Shown here piece by piece: positions 53,151-63,900 of a DNA stretch of 64,000 nt. Every line of letters begins with the position of its first letter. Positions within the stretch are counted from its first letter, which is position 1. This stretch comes from an uncultured Psychroserpens sp. Its GTDB lineage: Bacteria; Bacteroidota; Bacteroidia; Flavobacteriales; Flavobacteriaceae. Location of the stretch: NCBI RefSeq assembly GCF_947503375.1, contig NZ_CANNDQ010000001.1:649678-713677 (forward strand), in the 5' to 3' direction. The translations under genes were made by a program, and so were the position numbers. Under the pieces are notes generated by a model. It had not been told where the DNA came from. It was given only the letters and a program-made list of their open reading frames with translations, and ran no database searches.

Positions 53151-54098
53151 TTAAGTTTTTAGATGATAGTACACTGCTATTTTTGAAGCTTTTGCAGTCT
53201 TGAAATAAATAAATCCATTCTGTTTTTTGCCTAAAGGATTTATTTTGTAAGTAGAAAATGTAAATGTCACTTTTCCTTTTTTATTTGTTAAGGCTTTTGC
53301 TTGACCCAAAGCTGGATTACCCACTAAACTTCCTTTTTTTATACGTATAGGATGAGAAAAAGTATCATGTAAATCAGCATCAGTATCTGAAACAACAGTA
53401 GCCACTATAAGACCATTCTTTATTGGTTTTTTGTCCTTAGTAAGAAAAACATCAATAGAAACCTCTGTTTGAGTTGCTGAAAATTGAATTTTATTTTGTT
53501 TGGTATCTAAGATATAAACATCTTTTCCGCTGCCATTTGTAGCATCTTTGAAAAGGTTTATCATTTGTAAGATGCCAGAAGGTAAATCTGTAGACTCTAC
53601 CTCGATAGAAGCTTGCATATTGGTTGAAAACTCGTTCGTGTATGTTTTATTAACATCAGTATCGTTATCTCTTTTCGATATGTTGCCCTCAGTAGGACCA
53701 AGTAATACCAAAGTTTCAGCTTTTGTTTTGTTGGTCTTTATTTGGTTTAAAATATTGATTCCAATATCAAATTTTGCTTTTCGGACATTTAAAAAAGGCA
53801 TGGTTACCAAAGAAAGTACAGGAATATTTACAACCATTTTTTGTTCTACACCACCATTATTATACTTATAACTGAAGGTAAGCATTTTTGGGTCTCCCAA
53901 TTTATCAGGATCTTTTATGGGATCAGGTCCTTCTTCAAAACCAAATTTTTTAATAAAGTTAAAAGCAGCAACAGATGCATTGATGTTTGCATCAACAACT
54001 GCATCTACTGGTATTTGAATAATGCGCCCAAAAGTAAAGACATTGGTGTAATCAACCTTAGTAATCAAGTTTTTAAATGTTCCTGAGTCATCATTCAT
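53151..54098 (-). CDS. DUF2589-type protein with Ig-like tail
   Basis: 315 residues. The first half follows the DUF2589 pattern: a helix with IIQIPVDAVVDANINASVAAF, FNFIKKFGF, a strand pair LTFSYKYNNGGVE and VNIPVLSLVTMPFLNV. The second half is an Ig-like (Big_1-type) sandwich ending AVYYHLKT. No signal peptide or membrane segment. It is a shorter paralogue of the 487-residue gene product encoded upstream. The family has no assigned function. Confidence 0.65.
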   Translation of the reverse strand: MNDDSGTFKNLITKVDYTNVFTFGRIIQIPVDAVVDANINASVAAFNFIKKFGFEEGPDPIKDPDKLGDPKMLTFSYKYNNGGVEQKMVVNIPVLSLVTMPFLNVRKAKFDIGINILNQIKTNKTKAETLVLLGPTEGNISKRDNDTDVNKTYTNEFSTNMQASIEVESTDLPSGILQMINLFKDATNGSGKDVYILDTKQNKIQFSATQTEVSIDVFLTKDKKPIKNGLIVATVVSDTDADLHDTFSHPIRIKKGSLVGNPALGQAKALTNKKGKVTFTFSTYKINPLGKKQNGFIYFKTAKASKIAVYYHLKT

Positions 54099-54104
54099 GA
54101 GGTC

Positions 54105-54845
54105 TTATTTCAATGTTAATATTCTTGTTTTTAGATTAGAGTCTTTATCATGATCATGGTAAGCACTTTCAAAGTTTCGCATCTCTACATGGACATTAAT
54201 ACTACATACAATATCTTCAGTAATATCGTTTAATTGATTGATATCAAAAACAGCTTTAAAATCAGATAAAGGAATTTCTTGTTCTCTCTTAGAACTAAAT
54301 AGAATTTGATTGATTTTTTCTTTTAAATTCAATGCGAAAGAACTTTTTGCTAGCGCCTCTTTTTTGCCCCATCTTCTTTTTGGCAATTGTGCTAGAAAAG
54401 CTAACAGTATTTCTTTTTCTATAAGAGAAGCAATTGATTCTTCTTCTGCGTCGTCTTTTTCTGTTATATCGCTTTTAAAACGCCTTAAGTCAACGATTGG
54501 AATTTGTTTCAGCAAGGCCTTTTTTCGATCTTCAATAATCACATTGTAATTGACCAAATTATTTAAATAGAGTTCCCAAGTTTCTATAATTAAATCATTA
54601 ATTTTTGAAATGGCATCATCTGTTAAGATGACGCCAATATCTTTTAATGCAAACTTCAACGCAAAATCAAAAGCCCTAATACTTGAATTAGGTATAGGAA
54701 AATATTCTAGGTTTGGCACCTTAGGATCATCACTAGAGTAATTTTCAGCCAGTTTTGCAGAGGCCTCATTAGAAGCATTTTGAGCTTCTAGTAACTCTAG
54801 CAGAATATATTCTACCAGTTTTTCTAATACAGAATTATCAGCCAT
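54105..54845 (-). CDS. Helical hypothetical protein of the DUF2589 unit
   Basis: 246 residues, mostly helical in the first 180 residues, with a beta-strand end (DIVCSINVHVEMRNF). No signal peptide or membrane segment. Located between two DUF2589-type genes with 6 and 14 bp spacing, so it is very likely a functional partner. No family recognised. Confidence 0.6.
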   Translation of the reverse strand: MADNSVLEKLVEYILLELLEAQNASNEASAKLAENYSSDDPKVPNLEYFPIPNSSIRAFDFALKFALKDIGVILTDDAISKINDLIIETWELYLNNLVNYNVIIEDRKKALLKQIPIVDLRRFKSDITEKDDAEEESIASLIEKEILLAFLAQLPKRRWGKKEALAKSSFALNLKEKINQILFSSKREQEIPLSDFKAVFDINQLNDITEDIVCSINVHVEMRNFESAYHDHDKDSNLKTRILTLK

Positions 54846-54859
54846 TTGATTTTATGTTT

Positions 54860-56323
54860 TTATGTAACAGTTACAGGTATTTTTAACTCATTAGAACTAT
54901 CGTTTTTCAACTTTAAGGTATAGTTACCAGTTGCAGGTGTAGCTATTGTTTCAATTTTAACATCAAAAGTTCCATTATTATTTCCAGAAGTTTTAGTGCC
55001 TGAAATTGATGTAGCTTTGAATGACGCAGCTGGATCATCATTTGCGGTATCACCTAAAATTTCAAAAGCTACCTTTTCGCCATCTACAGTGTTTCCTTCA
55101 AGATCTTTTACAGTTACCTTAATAGTTTCACTAGTAGTAGTTGAATTTAGGTTCAATGTACTCTTATCACTAGTTAACACTAAACTACCACCTTTATCAT
55201 CTGGTATTAATATGGTGTAAGGTACGTTTGTTATTTCTTCTCTAACTGAAGATTCTCCTTCGCCATCTGAGATAGGAATATATGAAGTAACTGTAATGTT
55301 GCCTTGTTGGTCTTTGGTTAAACCTTCTTCTAAAACAAGCTCGAAAACAACAACTCCGGAAGTATCTGTTACTCCAGTTATTTGTGTTACAGGTGATGCT
55401 GTTGAATCAAATTTGATTTTAGAATTTTTGAAGCGCCTCATATAGGGTTTTATAACACGATGGCTAATGAGATGCTTTGTTTTAACTTCTTTATTTTCTT
55501 TCCTATTTTTACTATAGAGACTATTGCTGAGATGCTGTCTAGCAATTAGTATATCATTTCTAGTGTGCCCTCTTAAAATATTGATTTCTTTAAATGGAGA
55601 GTTAGCATCTAAATTTAATGCGACTTCTGTTCCAGATGCTAAATAACCTTGCGCATCTTTTACAACTATTTCTAAAGTGGCTTTATTAACGCCATCTATA
55701 TTTACATTTTTTGGTCTAGTAACAATCATATCATCTGGTCCTACAGAAGTATTACTGCCTTGTAAGATACTTAATACTGTTTGTAATCCTGCAGGCATAT
55801 CACTTTGTCCACCTTCAACTCTAACGTTCATGGTGTACTCTACAGAATACTTCGATTCTTTAGCAGCTTTTGAATGTTGTTTACTAGAGTAATTGGCCTT
55901 AGCCTTTACCTTAATAGAAAAAGGACCTATACCTAAGGATGCTTCTGCTTCCACATCAACACCTAACTCCGTATCACTTGAGGTTTCTTCAGTTGAAGAA
56001 GAAGATGCAGAAATATTTGCAATAAAATCAATAACAAAATTTGATACTTCTATGTTTGGTACAGTTAATATGACTAATAGGGGGACGGTCAATGTTGCTA
56101 CTTTTCCACCACTATTATATTGAAAAGTAACATTTACTGGTTTCTTTTCGCCAGTATCGGGATCGGTTGTTAGACCTACTTCGTTAATAAACTCATAGGT
56201 TGTTTTAGCTGCCAAAGCCTGTGCCTTGATAATAGCATCCATTGGTCCTCCAATGAGAGAACTAAAGTCTAATGCATCAAGGGCATTGGTTGCAACTGTA
56301 GAAGGTGTTGTGTCTATTGCCAT
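54860..56323 (-). CDS. DUF2589 protein with Ig-like domains and basic insert
   Basis: 487 residues. The DUF2589 domain spans about 15-185 (SSLIGGPMDAIIKAQALAAK ... FINEVG ... VPLLVILTVPNIEV). Two Ig-like (Big_1) domains follow (about 205-370 and 380-487). The first is interrupted by a basic insertion at about 249-306, rich in Lys/Arg and His. No signal peptide is seen, although Big_1 domains usually occur outside the cell. The paralogue at 53151-54098 lacks the insert. Function unknown; with the adjacent protease, processing is conceivable. Confidence 0.65.
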   Translation of the reverse strand: MAIDTTPSTVATNALDALDFSSLIGGPMDAIIKAQALAAKTTYEFINEVGLTTDPDTGEKKPVNVTFQYNSGGKVATLTVPLLVILTVPNIEVSNFVIDFIANISASSSSTEETSSDTELGVDVEAEASLGIGPFSIKVKAKANYSSKQHSKAAKESKYSVEYTMNVRVEGGQSDMPAGLQTVLSILQGSNTSVGPDDMIVTRPKNVNIDGVNKATLEIVVKDAQGYLASGTEVALNLDANSPFKEINILRGHTRNDILIARQHLSNSLYSKNRKENKEVKTKHLISHRVIKPYMRRFKNSKIKFDSTASPVTQITGVTDTSGVVVFELVLEEGLTKDQQGNITVTSYIPISDGEGESSVREEITNVPYTILIPDDKGGSLVLTSDKSTLNLNSTTTSETIKVTVKDLEGNTVDGEKVAFEILGDTANDDPAASFKATSISGTKTSGNNNGTFDVKIETIATPATGNYTLKLKNDSSNELKIPVTVT

Positions 56324-56371
56324 ATTTAAATTATTTAATGGATTAATAAAAAGTTTAAGAATTGTTTAATC

Positions 56372-56398
56372 GAGTAAATCTTATCATGAGGTTTACTC
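56372..56398. terminator. Weak hairpin between protease and DUF2589 genes
   Basis: GAGTAAA and TTTACTC are inverted copies with a 13-nt loop. The site lies just downstream of the protease stop (56422, minus strand). No clear T tract, so it may attenuate rather than stop transcription. Confidence 0.3.
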
Positions 56399-56421
56399 AT
56401 TTAAGTCAACAGGAACAAGAT

Positions 56422-57306
56422 TTATATTTTGCTTTTTGCAAGGTTGAATAGATCTTCAAATTTGGAGTCAAACTTTGGACTCCACATAAAGCCAGGTTTT
56501 AACCTAGAGAAGAATGAATTAAGACCTATAGCATAATTTCCTCCTCTTTTATCAGAGCTATTCAAGTCACCTATCCATGCGCCTCCACTACAACCTTCGG
56601 TCATTGGATTATTCGACATTTCAATAAGACCTAATTTTGTTGATGCTACATCTCCTTTAACCTCTTTCATATATTCAGCATTACCATAATTTAAAGGATA
56701 ACCAATTGATGTCCATTCTGAATATCGATTGTATGTTTTCCATCCTAAATAACCTGTTTTACTTTTTTTGTTAGTGACTAAAAAACTATAATCATAGCGG
56801 AAGGGTTCACTCTTCTTATTGTTTACCCATTTTTTTCTTGTAGTCTTTATTTTTACAGCAAATTTTTCGTTACCGCCATTTGCATAAGCTGGATAAAACA
56901 TGATCTTATTAAACCATGCTCCAGTTGTGTGGTCTCTAACACAATGAGCAGCAGTTAATACAATTTGGTCATCTCCACAAAATTCTGCGCTGCCTGTGTA
57001 ATCTTTACCGTTAGGTTTTGTGAAGAATAATTTTCCAGCACAACAAAAGGGTTGCTTAGATACATCTGCATCTTTGGGTGTGATATTAAAAGAGTCGTAG
57101 TTAAATTTTTTACCCTCAATAGACTCTACATCATCATTAGATTTTTTTTTCTGTTTTAGTTTAATTAAATCTTTTTCTGAAATTTCTAGAGCTGGGAGAG
57201 GAATTGCATTTCTCATTCGTTCTTCAGTCCAATAATCTTCAATAGCATTTAATTCGCTTTCATCTATAGATATAGAATCATTTTTTTGTTCTTTTTGTTC
57301 TTCCAT
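56422..57306 (-). CDS. Trypsin-fold serine protease without signal peptide
   Basis: 294 residues. The catalytic triad is visible: His in VLTAAHCV, Asp in RYDYSFL and Ser in TEGCSGGAW. The fold is S1/V8-like, but the position that gives trypsin its Lys/Arg preference is not Asp, so specificity is unknown. The first 80 residues are acidic and lack a signal peptide. It is the first gene of the minus-strand protease/DUF2589 unit. Intracellular trypsin-like proteases of this kind often activate partner effectors in bacterial defence or competition systems (family-based inference). Confidence 0.8.
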   Translation of the reverse strand: MEEQKEQKNDSISIDESELNAIEDYWTEERMRNAIPLPALEISEKDLIKLKQKKKSNDDVESIEGKKFNYDSFNITPKDADVSKQPFCCAGKLFFTKPNGKDYTGSAEFCGDDQIVLTAAHCVRDHTTGAWFNKIMFYPAYANGGNEKFAVKIKTTRKKWVNNKKSEPFRYDYSFLVTNKKSKTGYLGWKTYNRYSEWTSIGYPLNYGNAEYMKEVKGDVASTKLGLIEMSNNPMTEGCSGGAWIGDLNSSDKRGGNYAIGLNSFFSRLKPGFMWSPKFDSKFEDLFNLAKSKI

Positions 57307-57536
57307 GATTGATAAGTTTAAATTAGAGTGTTAACGTATGTGTTCTGGTATTTTTCTAATTAAATATCTTTGATAATATCATGAAATGAAAATCATATGT
57401 GTGAATGATATAAATTCTTTAGTGAGTGATACAAAATATTGAGTTTAAAGAATTTTAGATGTTCTTTTTTTTAAATTATTCCATCTTTTAATTTAAATTT
57501 AACTACCTTAGAGTGAGATAAATAAAACATAAAACG

Positions 57537-58088
57537 ATGAGCCAGTCTTCAACCCCTTTACTGAGAGAAATAAACCTTGATTTTGATATCGATTCATTAA
57601 GAGAAGCTATAAAAAACACTGATATTGGTGAAGGTTCTTACTTAAATCCAATACCATTAGATGCCTTTGTTGTTAATGATATCAAAAGTTTTTTTAATAT
57701 TGAAGAAGGTAATGGTTTTGGCGTTTTCATGAATTTTCAAGATGTTGAATTTCAACCAAAATGCCATTATTTAAAATTACAAAACCGAAATAAGTACCAA
57801 GAACATATCATGACTTTAGATGACTGGAAGAAGTATTTTCATGTAGAAGGACATTCAAAAATCATTTGTGCTCCAGATGGAAGCTTGTTTCTAAAACCAC
57901 AGATTGATAACGGTGTTCAGAGTTTTGAAATTCTTAGTAAAGAAGGCAATACTTCAGCCACAAATAAAAACACTTATATCTCTTACACAGTTGTACTTTC
58001 TTTTTTTATTGAAGATAAAACCTATTATTTTAAGATTGACCCGTTAGTTAAGATTAGCTCAAAACATGGAGGAGTAAATTTGAATTAA
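57537..58088 (+). CDS. Hypothetical cytoplasmic protein
   Basis: 183 residues, alpha/beta, without signal peptide or membrane segment. Ends with a strand-rich region (YTVVLSFFIEDKTYYFKIDP). It lies 231 bp from the divergent protease gene and 22 bp upstream of the kinase gene. It might belong functionally to either; no family recognised. Confidence 0.55.
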   Translation: MSQSSTPLLREINLDFDIDSLREAIKNTDIGEGSYLNPIPLDAFVVNDIKSFFNIEEGNGFGVFMNFQDVEFQPKCHYLKLQNRNKYQEHIMTLDDWKKYFHVEGHSKIICAPDGSLFLKPQIDNGVQSFEILSKEGNTSATNKNTYISYTVVLSFFIEDKTYYFKIDPLVKISSKHGGVNLN

Positions 58089-58110
58089 CATGTCTTAAAA
58101 TATTATTTGC

Positions 58111-59898
58111 ATGCTCAATAATACTAGGCAGTTTATTCTTTTATTTTCTTTAATAGTTTCTTTAAGTTTTTCACAAAACCGACATAAAGTGGATAGTTTG
58201 ATTAAAACTCTCAATGAAACAGAGTGGTCAAAAAAAGAAGAGGCAATTTTATTAGAAACAATTTCATTTTATCACCCCAAATTAGATAGTGCTCTTTATT
58301 TTGCCAAAAAATCTTTGAAGCTTTCTAAAGAATTAAATGATCCAATTTTAAAAGCGGAAGCATTAGAAGGTATTGCTTTAATAGAACAGCGTTTAGGGAA
58401 TGATACCCAATCTTTAGAAGCTACATTCGAAGCATTAACGGTGTATGAAAAATTAAACTTAGTTGAGCGTCAGGCAGCACTTCAAACACAGATAGCAACA
58501 TATTACATTGGTGAAGAAGAGTATGTGTTAGCAATAAATTATTTAGAAAAGGCTTTTGAAATATATGAAGCGTCTGATAACAATATAAACAAAGCTTTAA
58601 CATTAATAAATCTAGGCGAATCTTATAGGCTATCTAATAAAATCAATCAAGCAGAAGAAGCCTTTGACAAGGTGTTACAGTTAAATGAAAAACTTGATAA
58701 CGATGTTATTTTAGGTTATAGTTTAGGAAACTTAGGAATAGTTTATTCTGACAAAGGCGAAATAGGAAAATCTAAAGAAGCACTTAATAAGGCCATTAAA
58801 ATATTAACTGAATTAAATGATGATTATTCTGTTTCAATCTATCTTTCAGAATTGGGATTGATCTACAAAGACGAAAACAATTATGATCTTGCCGAAAGTA
58901 AGCTCATAGAGGCTTACAAAATGGCTGAAAAAGCAGGATTAAAAGAACAAATAAGAGATTTCAGCGCATTATTAGTTAATCTTTATGAAACTAAACGCGA
59001 TTATCAAAAAGCCCTAATCTATCAAAAGGTATATCAAATCTATCAAGACAGCTTGGTTAATAAAATTAATATCAAGAAAATTGAGCAGTTAAAAGCTGGT
59101 TATGAAATTAATCAACGCGAATCAGAAATTAAAAGAATAAATGAAATAAGTAACAATAGAAAAAATATTGCTTTTGGCTTGGCTTTTGGAATCTTTTCAT
59201 TAGCGGTCTTAATGTTTCTACTTTATAAGGCGTACAAAAAAATAAGAATTGTAAATAAAGACTTATCAAAACAAAAAAAGGATATTTCAGAGAGAGAGCA
59301 AGAAAAAGCATTATTATTAAAAGAACTGAACCACAGAGTTAAGAATAATTTACAAATGATCTCGAGCCTACTAAATTTACAGAGTAGTACAATAACTGAT
59401 GATTCTGCAAAAGAAGTGATAGCATTAGGAAAAAATAGAGTAGAAGCTCTTTCTCTTGTTCATAGAAAACTTTATCAAGAAGGATTAGAGACCAAGGTTG
59501 AGGTTAAAACCTACGTTGAAGAACTCATTTTAAATCTACTACATGGGTACGCAACACAATTGGAGCCAGAATTTGATATTTCGCCAGTAAGTATAAGTGT
59601 TGATAAAGCAATACCATTAGCACTAATTATAAATGAATTAGTAACCAATGCCATCAAACATGCTTATATAGATATAGTTGATCCTAAGCTAAAGATTGTT
59701 ATACACCATCAATACGATTACTTCAACCTTGAAATAATTGACAACGGTAAAGGGTTTGACCAAAAAGAAAGAGATAAAACCAATTCATTAGGACTTAAAT
59801 TAGTTTTATCTCTGATAAAACAATTAGAAGGCACCTGTAATACGATTATCAATGGCGGAACGCATTGGGTCATTAAGTTAAAGATAGATGTAAAATGA
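58111..59898 (+). CDS. TPR sensor histidine kinase (HisKA_2 type)
   Basis: 595 residues. Signal peptide (1-22), TPR repeats (about 50-320), coiled coil, one membrane segment (353-373), then the kinase: phospho-acceptor His408 in KELNHRVKNNLQM, N box NELVTNAIKHA and DNGKGF. This layout is common in Flavobacteria, where the TPR region senses signals in the periplasm. The stop overlaps the LytTR regulator gene by 4 bp, so the two form a two-component pair. Confidence 0.9.
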   Translation: MLNNTRQFILLFSLIVSLSFSQNRHKVDSLIKTLNETEWSKKEEAILLETISFYHPKLDSALYFAKKSLKLSKELNDPILKAEALEGIALIEQRLGNDTQSLEATFEALTVYEKLNLVERQAALQTQIATYYIGEEEYVLAINYLEKAFEIYEASDNNINKALTLINLGESYRLSNKINQAEEAFDKVLQLNEKLDNDVILGYSLGNLGIVYSDKGEIGKSKEALNKAIKILTELNDDYSVSIYLSELGLIYKDENNYDLAESKLIEAYKMAEKAGLKEQIRDFSALLVNLYETKRDYQKALIYQKVYQIYQDSLVNKINIKKIEQLKAGYEINQRESEIKRINEISNNRKNIAFGLAFGIFSLAVLMFLLYKAYKKIRIVNKDLSKQKKDISEREQEKALLLKELNHRVKNNLQMISSLLNLQSSTITDDSAKEVIALGKNRVEALSLVHRKLYQEGLETKVEVKTYVEELILNLLHGYATQLEPEFDISPVSISVDKAIPLALIINELVTNAIKHAYIDIVDPKLKIVIHHQYDYFNLEIIDNGKGFDQKERDKTNSLGLKLVLSLIKQLEGTCNTIINGGTHWVIKLKIDVK

Positions 59899-60665
59899 GT
59901 AGTACTTCTTCTAAAATTAAAGTACTTATTGTTGAAGATGAAATAATTCTTTCACAAGACATTTCATTACGACTAAAAAACTTTGGTTATGAGGTTGTTG
60001 GTATCGCTGATAGTGCTTTCCAAGCAATCAATATATTGAGAGCTGTACGAGATGTTGATATCATTTTAATGGATATTATGATTAGAGGCGAAAAGGATGG
60101 TATTGAACTAGCTGAAATGATTAATAAAAGTTATGACATTCCATTAATTTTTCTCACCTCTCATGCAGATGTCAAACTTGTAAAAAGAGCAAAAGAAGTT
60201 AACCCTTGCGCTTATCTTTTGAAACCCTTTAACGATCGACAAATGGCTATAGCTATTGAATTGGCATTAGTTAATTTTTCTCAAAAAGCTCCAGAAAAAG
60301 ATTTATTAAAGGAATATAAGTTTTCTAAAAATGAAAATGAAGTTTTAAAAATCAAAGATAGTCTGTTCCTTAAAAAGAATCATCGTTTTGAAAGGGTTTT
60401 GCTGAATGAAATTCAATTTTTACAAGCAGAAAATAATTATACAACCATACATACGAAGTTGGACGATTTTCTTTATTCAATGGTTTTAAAAAAACTGGAA
60501 ATTAAATTACCAGTAGATCGATTTTTAAGAGTACATAGAAGTTACATTGTAAATATTCAAGCGGTTCAAGGTTTTGAAGGCAATATGCTTTTTATTAAAG
60601 ATCATAAAATTCCTGTAAGTAAGAGCCATCAACAGAAAGTTTTTAAGTTGTTTAGAACAATATAA
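59895..60665 (+). CDS. LytTR-family response regulator
   Basis: 256 residues. The receiver domain has Asp60 in IILMDIMIRG and conserved Thr/Lys (FLTSHA, LKPF). The C-terminal LytTR DNA-binding domain starts about residue 155 (EIQFLQAENNYTTIHT, then DRFLRVHRSYIVNI). LytTR proteins bind pairs of 9-bp direct repeats, so the repeats at 41801 and 52848 are candidate targets. The next gene is a large adhesin. Confidence 0.88.
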   Translation: MSSTSSKIKVLIVEDEIILSQDISLRLKNFGYEVVGIADSAFQAINILRAVRDVDIILMDIMIRGEKDGIELAEMINKSYDIPLIFLTSHADVKLVKRAKEVNPCAYLLKPFNDRQMAIAIELALVNFSQKAPEKDLLKEYKFSKNENEVLKIKDSLFLKKNHRFERVLLNEIQFLQAENNYTTIHTKLDDFLYSMVLKKLEIKLPVDRFLRVHRSYIVNIQAVQGFEGNMLFIKDHKIPVSKSHQQKVFKLFRTI

Positions 60666-60945
60666 AGCTACTTCAAATAGAGGGTTAGTTTATTGTAATT
60701 CTGTCATAGAAACAAATAATGGGTATGATTATTTAGCTGTAGATAATCTTTTGCATTTACTTTTGAAGCCCAAAATGTAAGTGACATGAGTCTAAACCAA
60801 TTTTTAGTAGTATGTGGTGTAGGTGTAAGTGGATAAATACTAAACTTTCAGAAGGAGTAACCCTTAACGTTTGAGGGATAATTTTTTTGCTCACATTTTA
60901 AAAACGTTTCGATGTAGCTATATAACCTTTATAAAGCTATTAATT
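60666..60945. other. 280-bp leader of the adhesin gene, nothing certain
   Basis: No reading frame or strong hairpin. A weak palindrome-like stretch around 60859-60880 (AACCCTTAAC...GAGGGA) could be an operator for the neighbouring LytTR regulator. The region ends at the adhesin start codon. Confidence 0.4.
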
Positions 60946-63900
60946 ATGAAACGAATTTTACTACTTATGCTATTGGGCATGTTAAGCACAATAGCAATTG
61001 CTCAAACCACATGGACTGGTTTAGGCGCAAACACAAATTGGAATAACACAGATAATTGGGACACCAACTTGGTGCCTACTGCTGCGGATGATGTTATCAT
61101 TCCATCTGGATTTACGGTTATACTTAATGTATCTGGAACAGTTCAGTCTATAGATGTACAGGGTAATTCTACCTTCGAGATGAATTCTAGTTTTTCTTTT
61201 GCTGGAGACTCAAATTTTGGACCTAATACTACTATTAATTGGAATGCTGGTACTTTACTAGGTACTGCATTTACACTAACAAATCAAGGAGAAATGAACT
61301 TGTTAGGTAATAGTGGTAAATCTTTAGTTACAGGAACAATTCTAGATAATGAAGGAACTATGAATATTAGTTCAACTGGAGATTTGTTTATCAACGGAGC
61401 AAGTACAACACTAAATAATCAAGTTGATGGTATTTTAAATATGAAGGTAGCAGGAGGTAATATTACATGGGCTGGCGCACCAGGAGTTATCAATAATTTG
61501 GGAATGATAAAGCGGACCGACTCTACTGGAGAAGCCCAAATCATTACAACACTTAACAACACTAACGGAACGATTCAAGTAGAAGAAGGTATATTATCGT
61601 TTCAAAGTTCACCGAAGAGTTTTACAGATGGCACTTACAATGTGTTTTCAGGAGCAACTTTAGATTGGGATGTGCCAGTTACAATTTCAGGAAGTCTAGG
61701 AGGAACTTTAGATGGAAACATGAATTGGAATAGTAATATCACAGTTGCCGATGGTGATGCAGCAGATTTAAATTTCTCTGAAAATTTTAATTGGTTGGTA
61801 GGAACTTTATCAGGAGGCGGAACATTAACCAATAATGGTGCAATATCGCTATTAGGCAATTCAGCAAAGACGATTTCTGGAGAGACAACCTTAAATAACT
61901 TGGGAAGTATATCGATTATGTCTGCAGGAGATTTGTTTATCAACGGAGCAAGTACAATACTAAATAACCAATTAGGAGGTAACATAGATTTGCAATTTGA
62001 TGGAGGTAATATTACATGGGCAGCAGCTCCTGGAGTTATCAATAATTTAGGAATGATAAAGAAGACTGTATCCACTGGAGAAGCCCAAATCATTGCAACA
62101 CTTAACAACACTAACGGAACGATTCAAGTAGAAGAAGGTATATTATCGTTTCAAAGTTCACCGAAGAGTTTTACAGATGGCACTTACAATGTGTTTTCAG
62201 GAGCAACTTTAGATTGGGATGTGCCAGTTACAATTTCAGGAAGTCTAGGAGGAACTTTAGATGGAAACATGAATTGGAATAGTAATATCACAGTTGCCGA
62301 TGGTGATGCAGCAGATTTAAATTTCTCTGAAAACTTTAATTGGTTGGTAGGAACTTTATCAGGAGGCGGAACATTAACCAATAATGGTGCAATATCGCTA
62401 TTAGGCAATTCAGCAAAGACGATTTCTGGAGAGACAACCTTAAATAACTTGGGAAGTATATCGATTATGTCTGCAGGAGATTTGTTTATCAACGGAGCAA
62501 GTACAACACTAAATAATCAAGTTGATGGTATTTTAAATATGAAGGTAGCAGGAGGTAATATTACATGGGCTGGCGCACCAGGAGTTATCAATAATTTGGG
62601 AATGATAAAGCGGACCGACTCTACTGGAGAAGCCCAAATCATTGCAACACTTAACAACACTAACGGAACGATTCAAGTAGAAGAAGGTATATTATCGTTT
62701 CAAAGTTCACCGAAGAGTTTTACAGATGGCACTTACAATGTGTTTTCAGGAGCAACTTTAGATTGGGATGTGCCAGTTACAATTTCAGGAAGTCTAGGAG
62801 GAACTTTAGATGGAAACATGAATTGGAATAGTAATATCACAGTTGCCGATGGTGATGTAGCAGATTTAAATTTCTCTGAAAACTTTAATTGGTTGGTAGG
62901 AACTTTATCAGGAGGCGGAACATTAACCAATAATGGTGCAATATCGCTATTAGGCAATTCAGCAAAGACGATTTCTGGAGAGACAACCTTAAATAACTTG
63001 GGAAGTATATCGATTATGTCTGCAGGAGATTTGTTTATCAACGGAGCAAGTACAATACTAAATAACCAATTAGGAGGTAACATAGATTTGCAATTTGATG
63101 GAGGTAATATTACATGGGCTGGAGCATCTGGAGTACTAAACAATTTTGGTTTATTAAGACGATCTGAAAACACTGGAGTTGCTCAAATTTTTGTAGGCTT
63201 AAACAATTCTGGAATTATTGAAGTGGCTTCTGGAGAATTAGAAATAACAAGTTCAAGCCCTTTTGCTAATTTAGAAGGAGGAGTGATTAAAGGTATTGGT
63301 GTTTTTGATTTACCACTCGTAGCTAATTATACCAACAACGGAATATTCGCACCTGGATTATCTCCTGGAACATTAACTGTTCAAGGCGATTATACTTCAA
63401 CAGCTACATCGCAACTTGAAATGGAATTAAATGGTTTAACACCAGACACTGAGTACGATGTACTAGCTATTACAGGAAATAATAATGTGTTTGAAGGTAG
63501 TGTAAACGTAATAATGGGTTTTGAAGGCACTCTTGGAGATGAATTTACTATCGCTACAACAACGGGTGCCATAACCACAGCTAATTTACAATCACCTATA
63601 GAAAATATCGATTATGATGGCAAGCGTTACACGTTTGAAGTATCGTACCCAGACAATAATAAAGTGGTTCTTACCATAATCGATAAGTTAGATATTCTTC
63701 CTCCAGACATAATAACACAAGACATTACGGTTCAGTTGGATGCTTCAGGAACAGCAAGTATTATGGCTTCACAGGTTGATAATGGGACTACTGATAACTG
63801 TACACCAACAAATGAATTACAATTCTCTTTAGATATTACAGATTTCACTTGTGCAGACATTGGCGATAATACGGTAACACTTACGGTTACTGACAATGAT

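Noticed and set aside
56422..57306. Classical trypsin with Lys/Arg specificity
   Set aside because: The residue six places before the catalytic Ser is not Asp, so the basic-residue preference cannot be assumed.
61635..63578. Repeated antisense reading frames of 62-158 residues in the adhesin repeat zone
   Set aside because: They are minus-strand shadows of the 549-bp repeats; their Pro/Ser/Ile-rich translation reflects the codon pattern of the + strand gene, which is open throughout and has a signal peptide.
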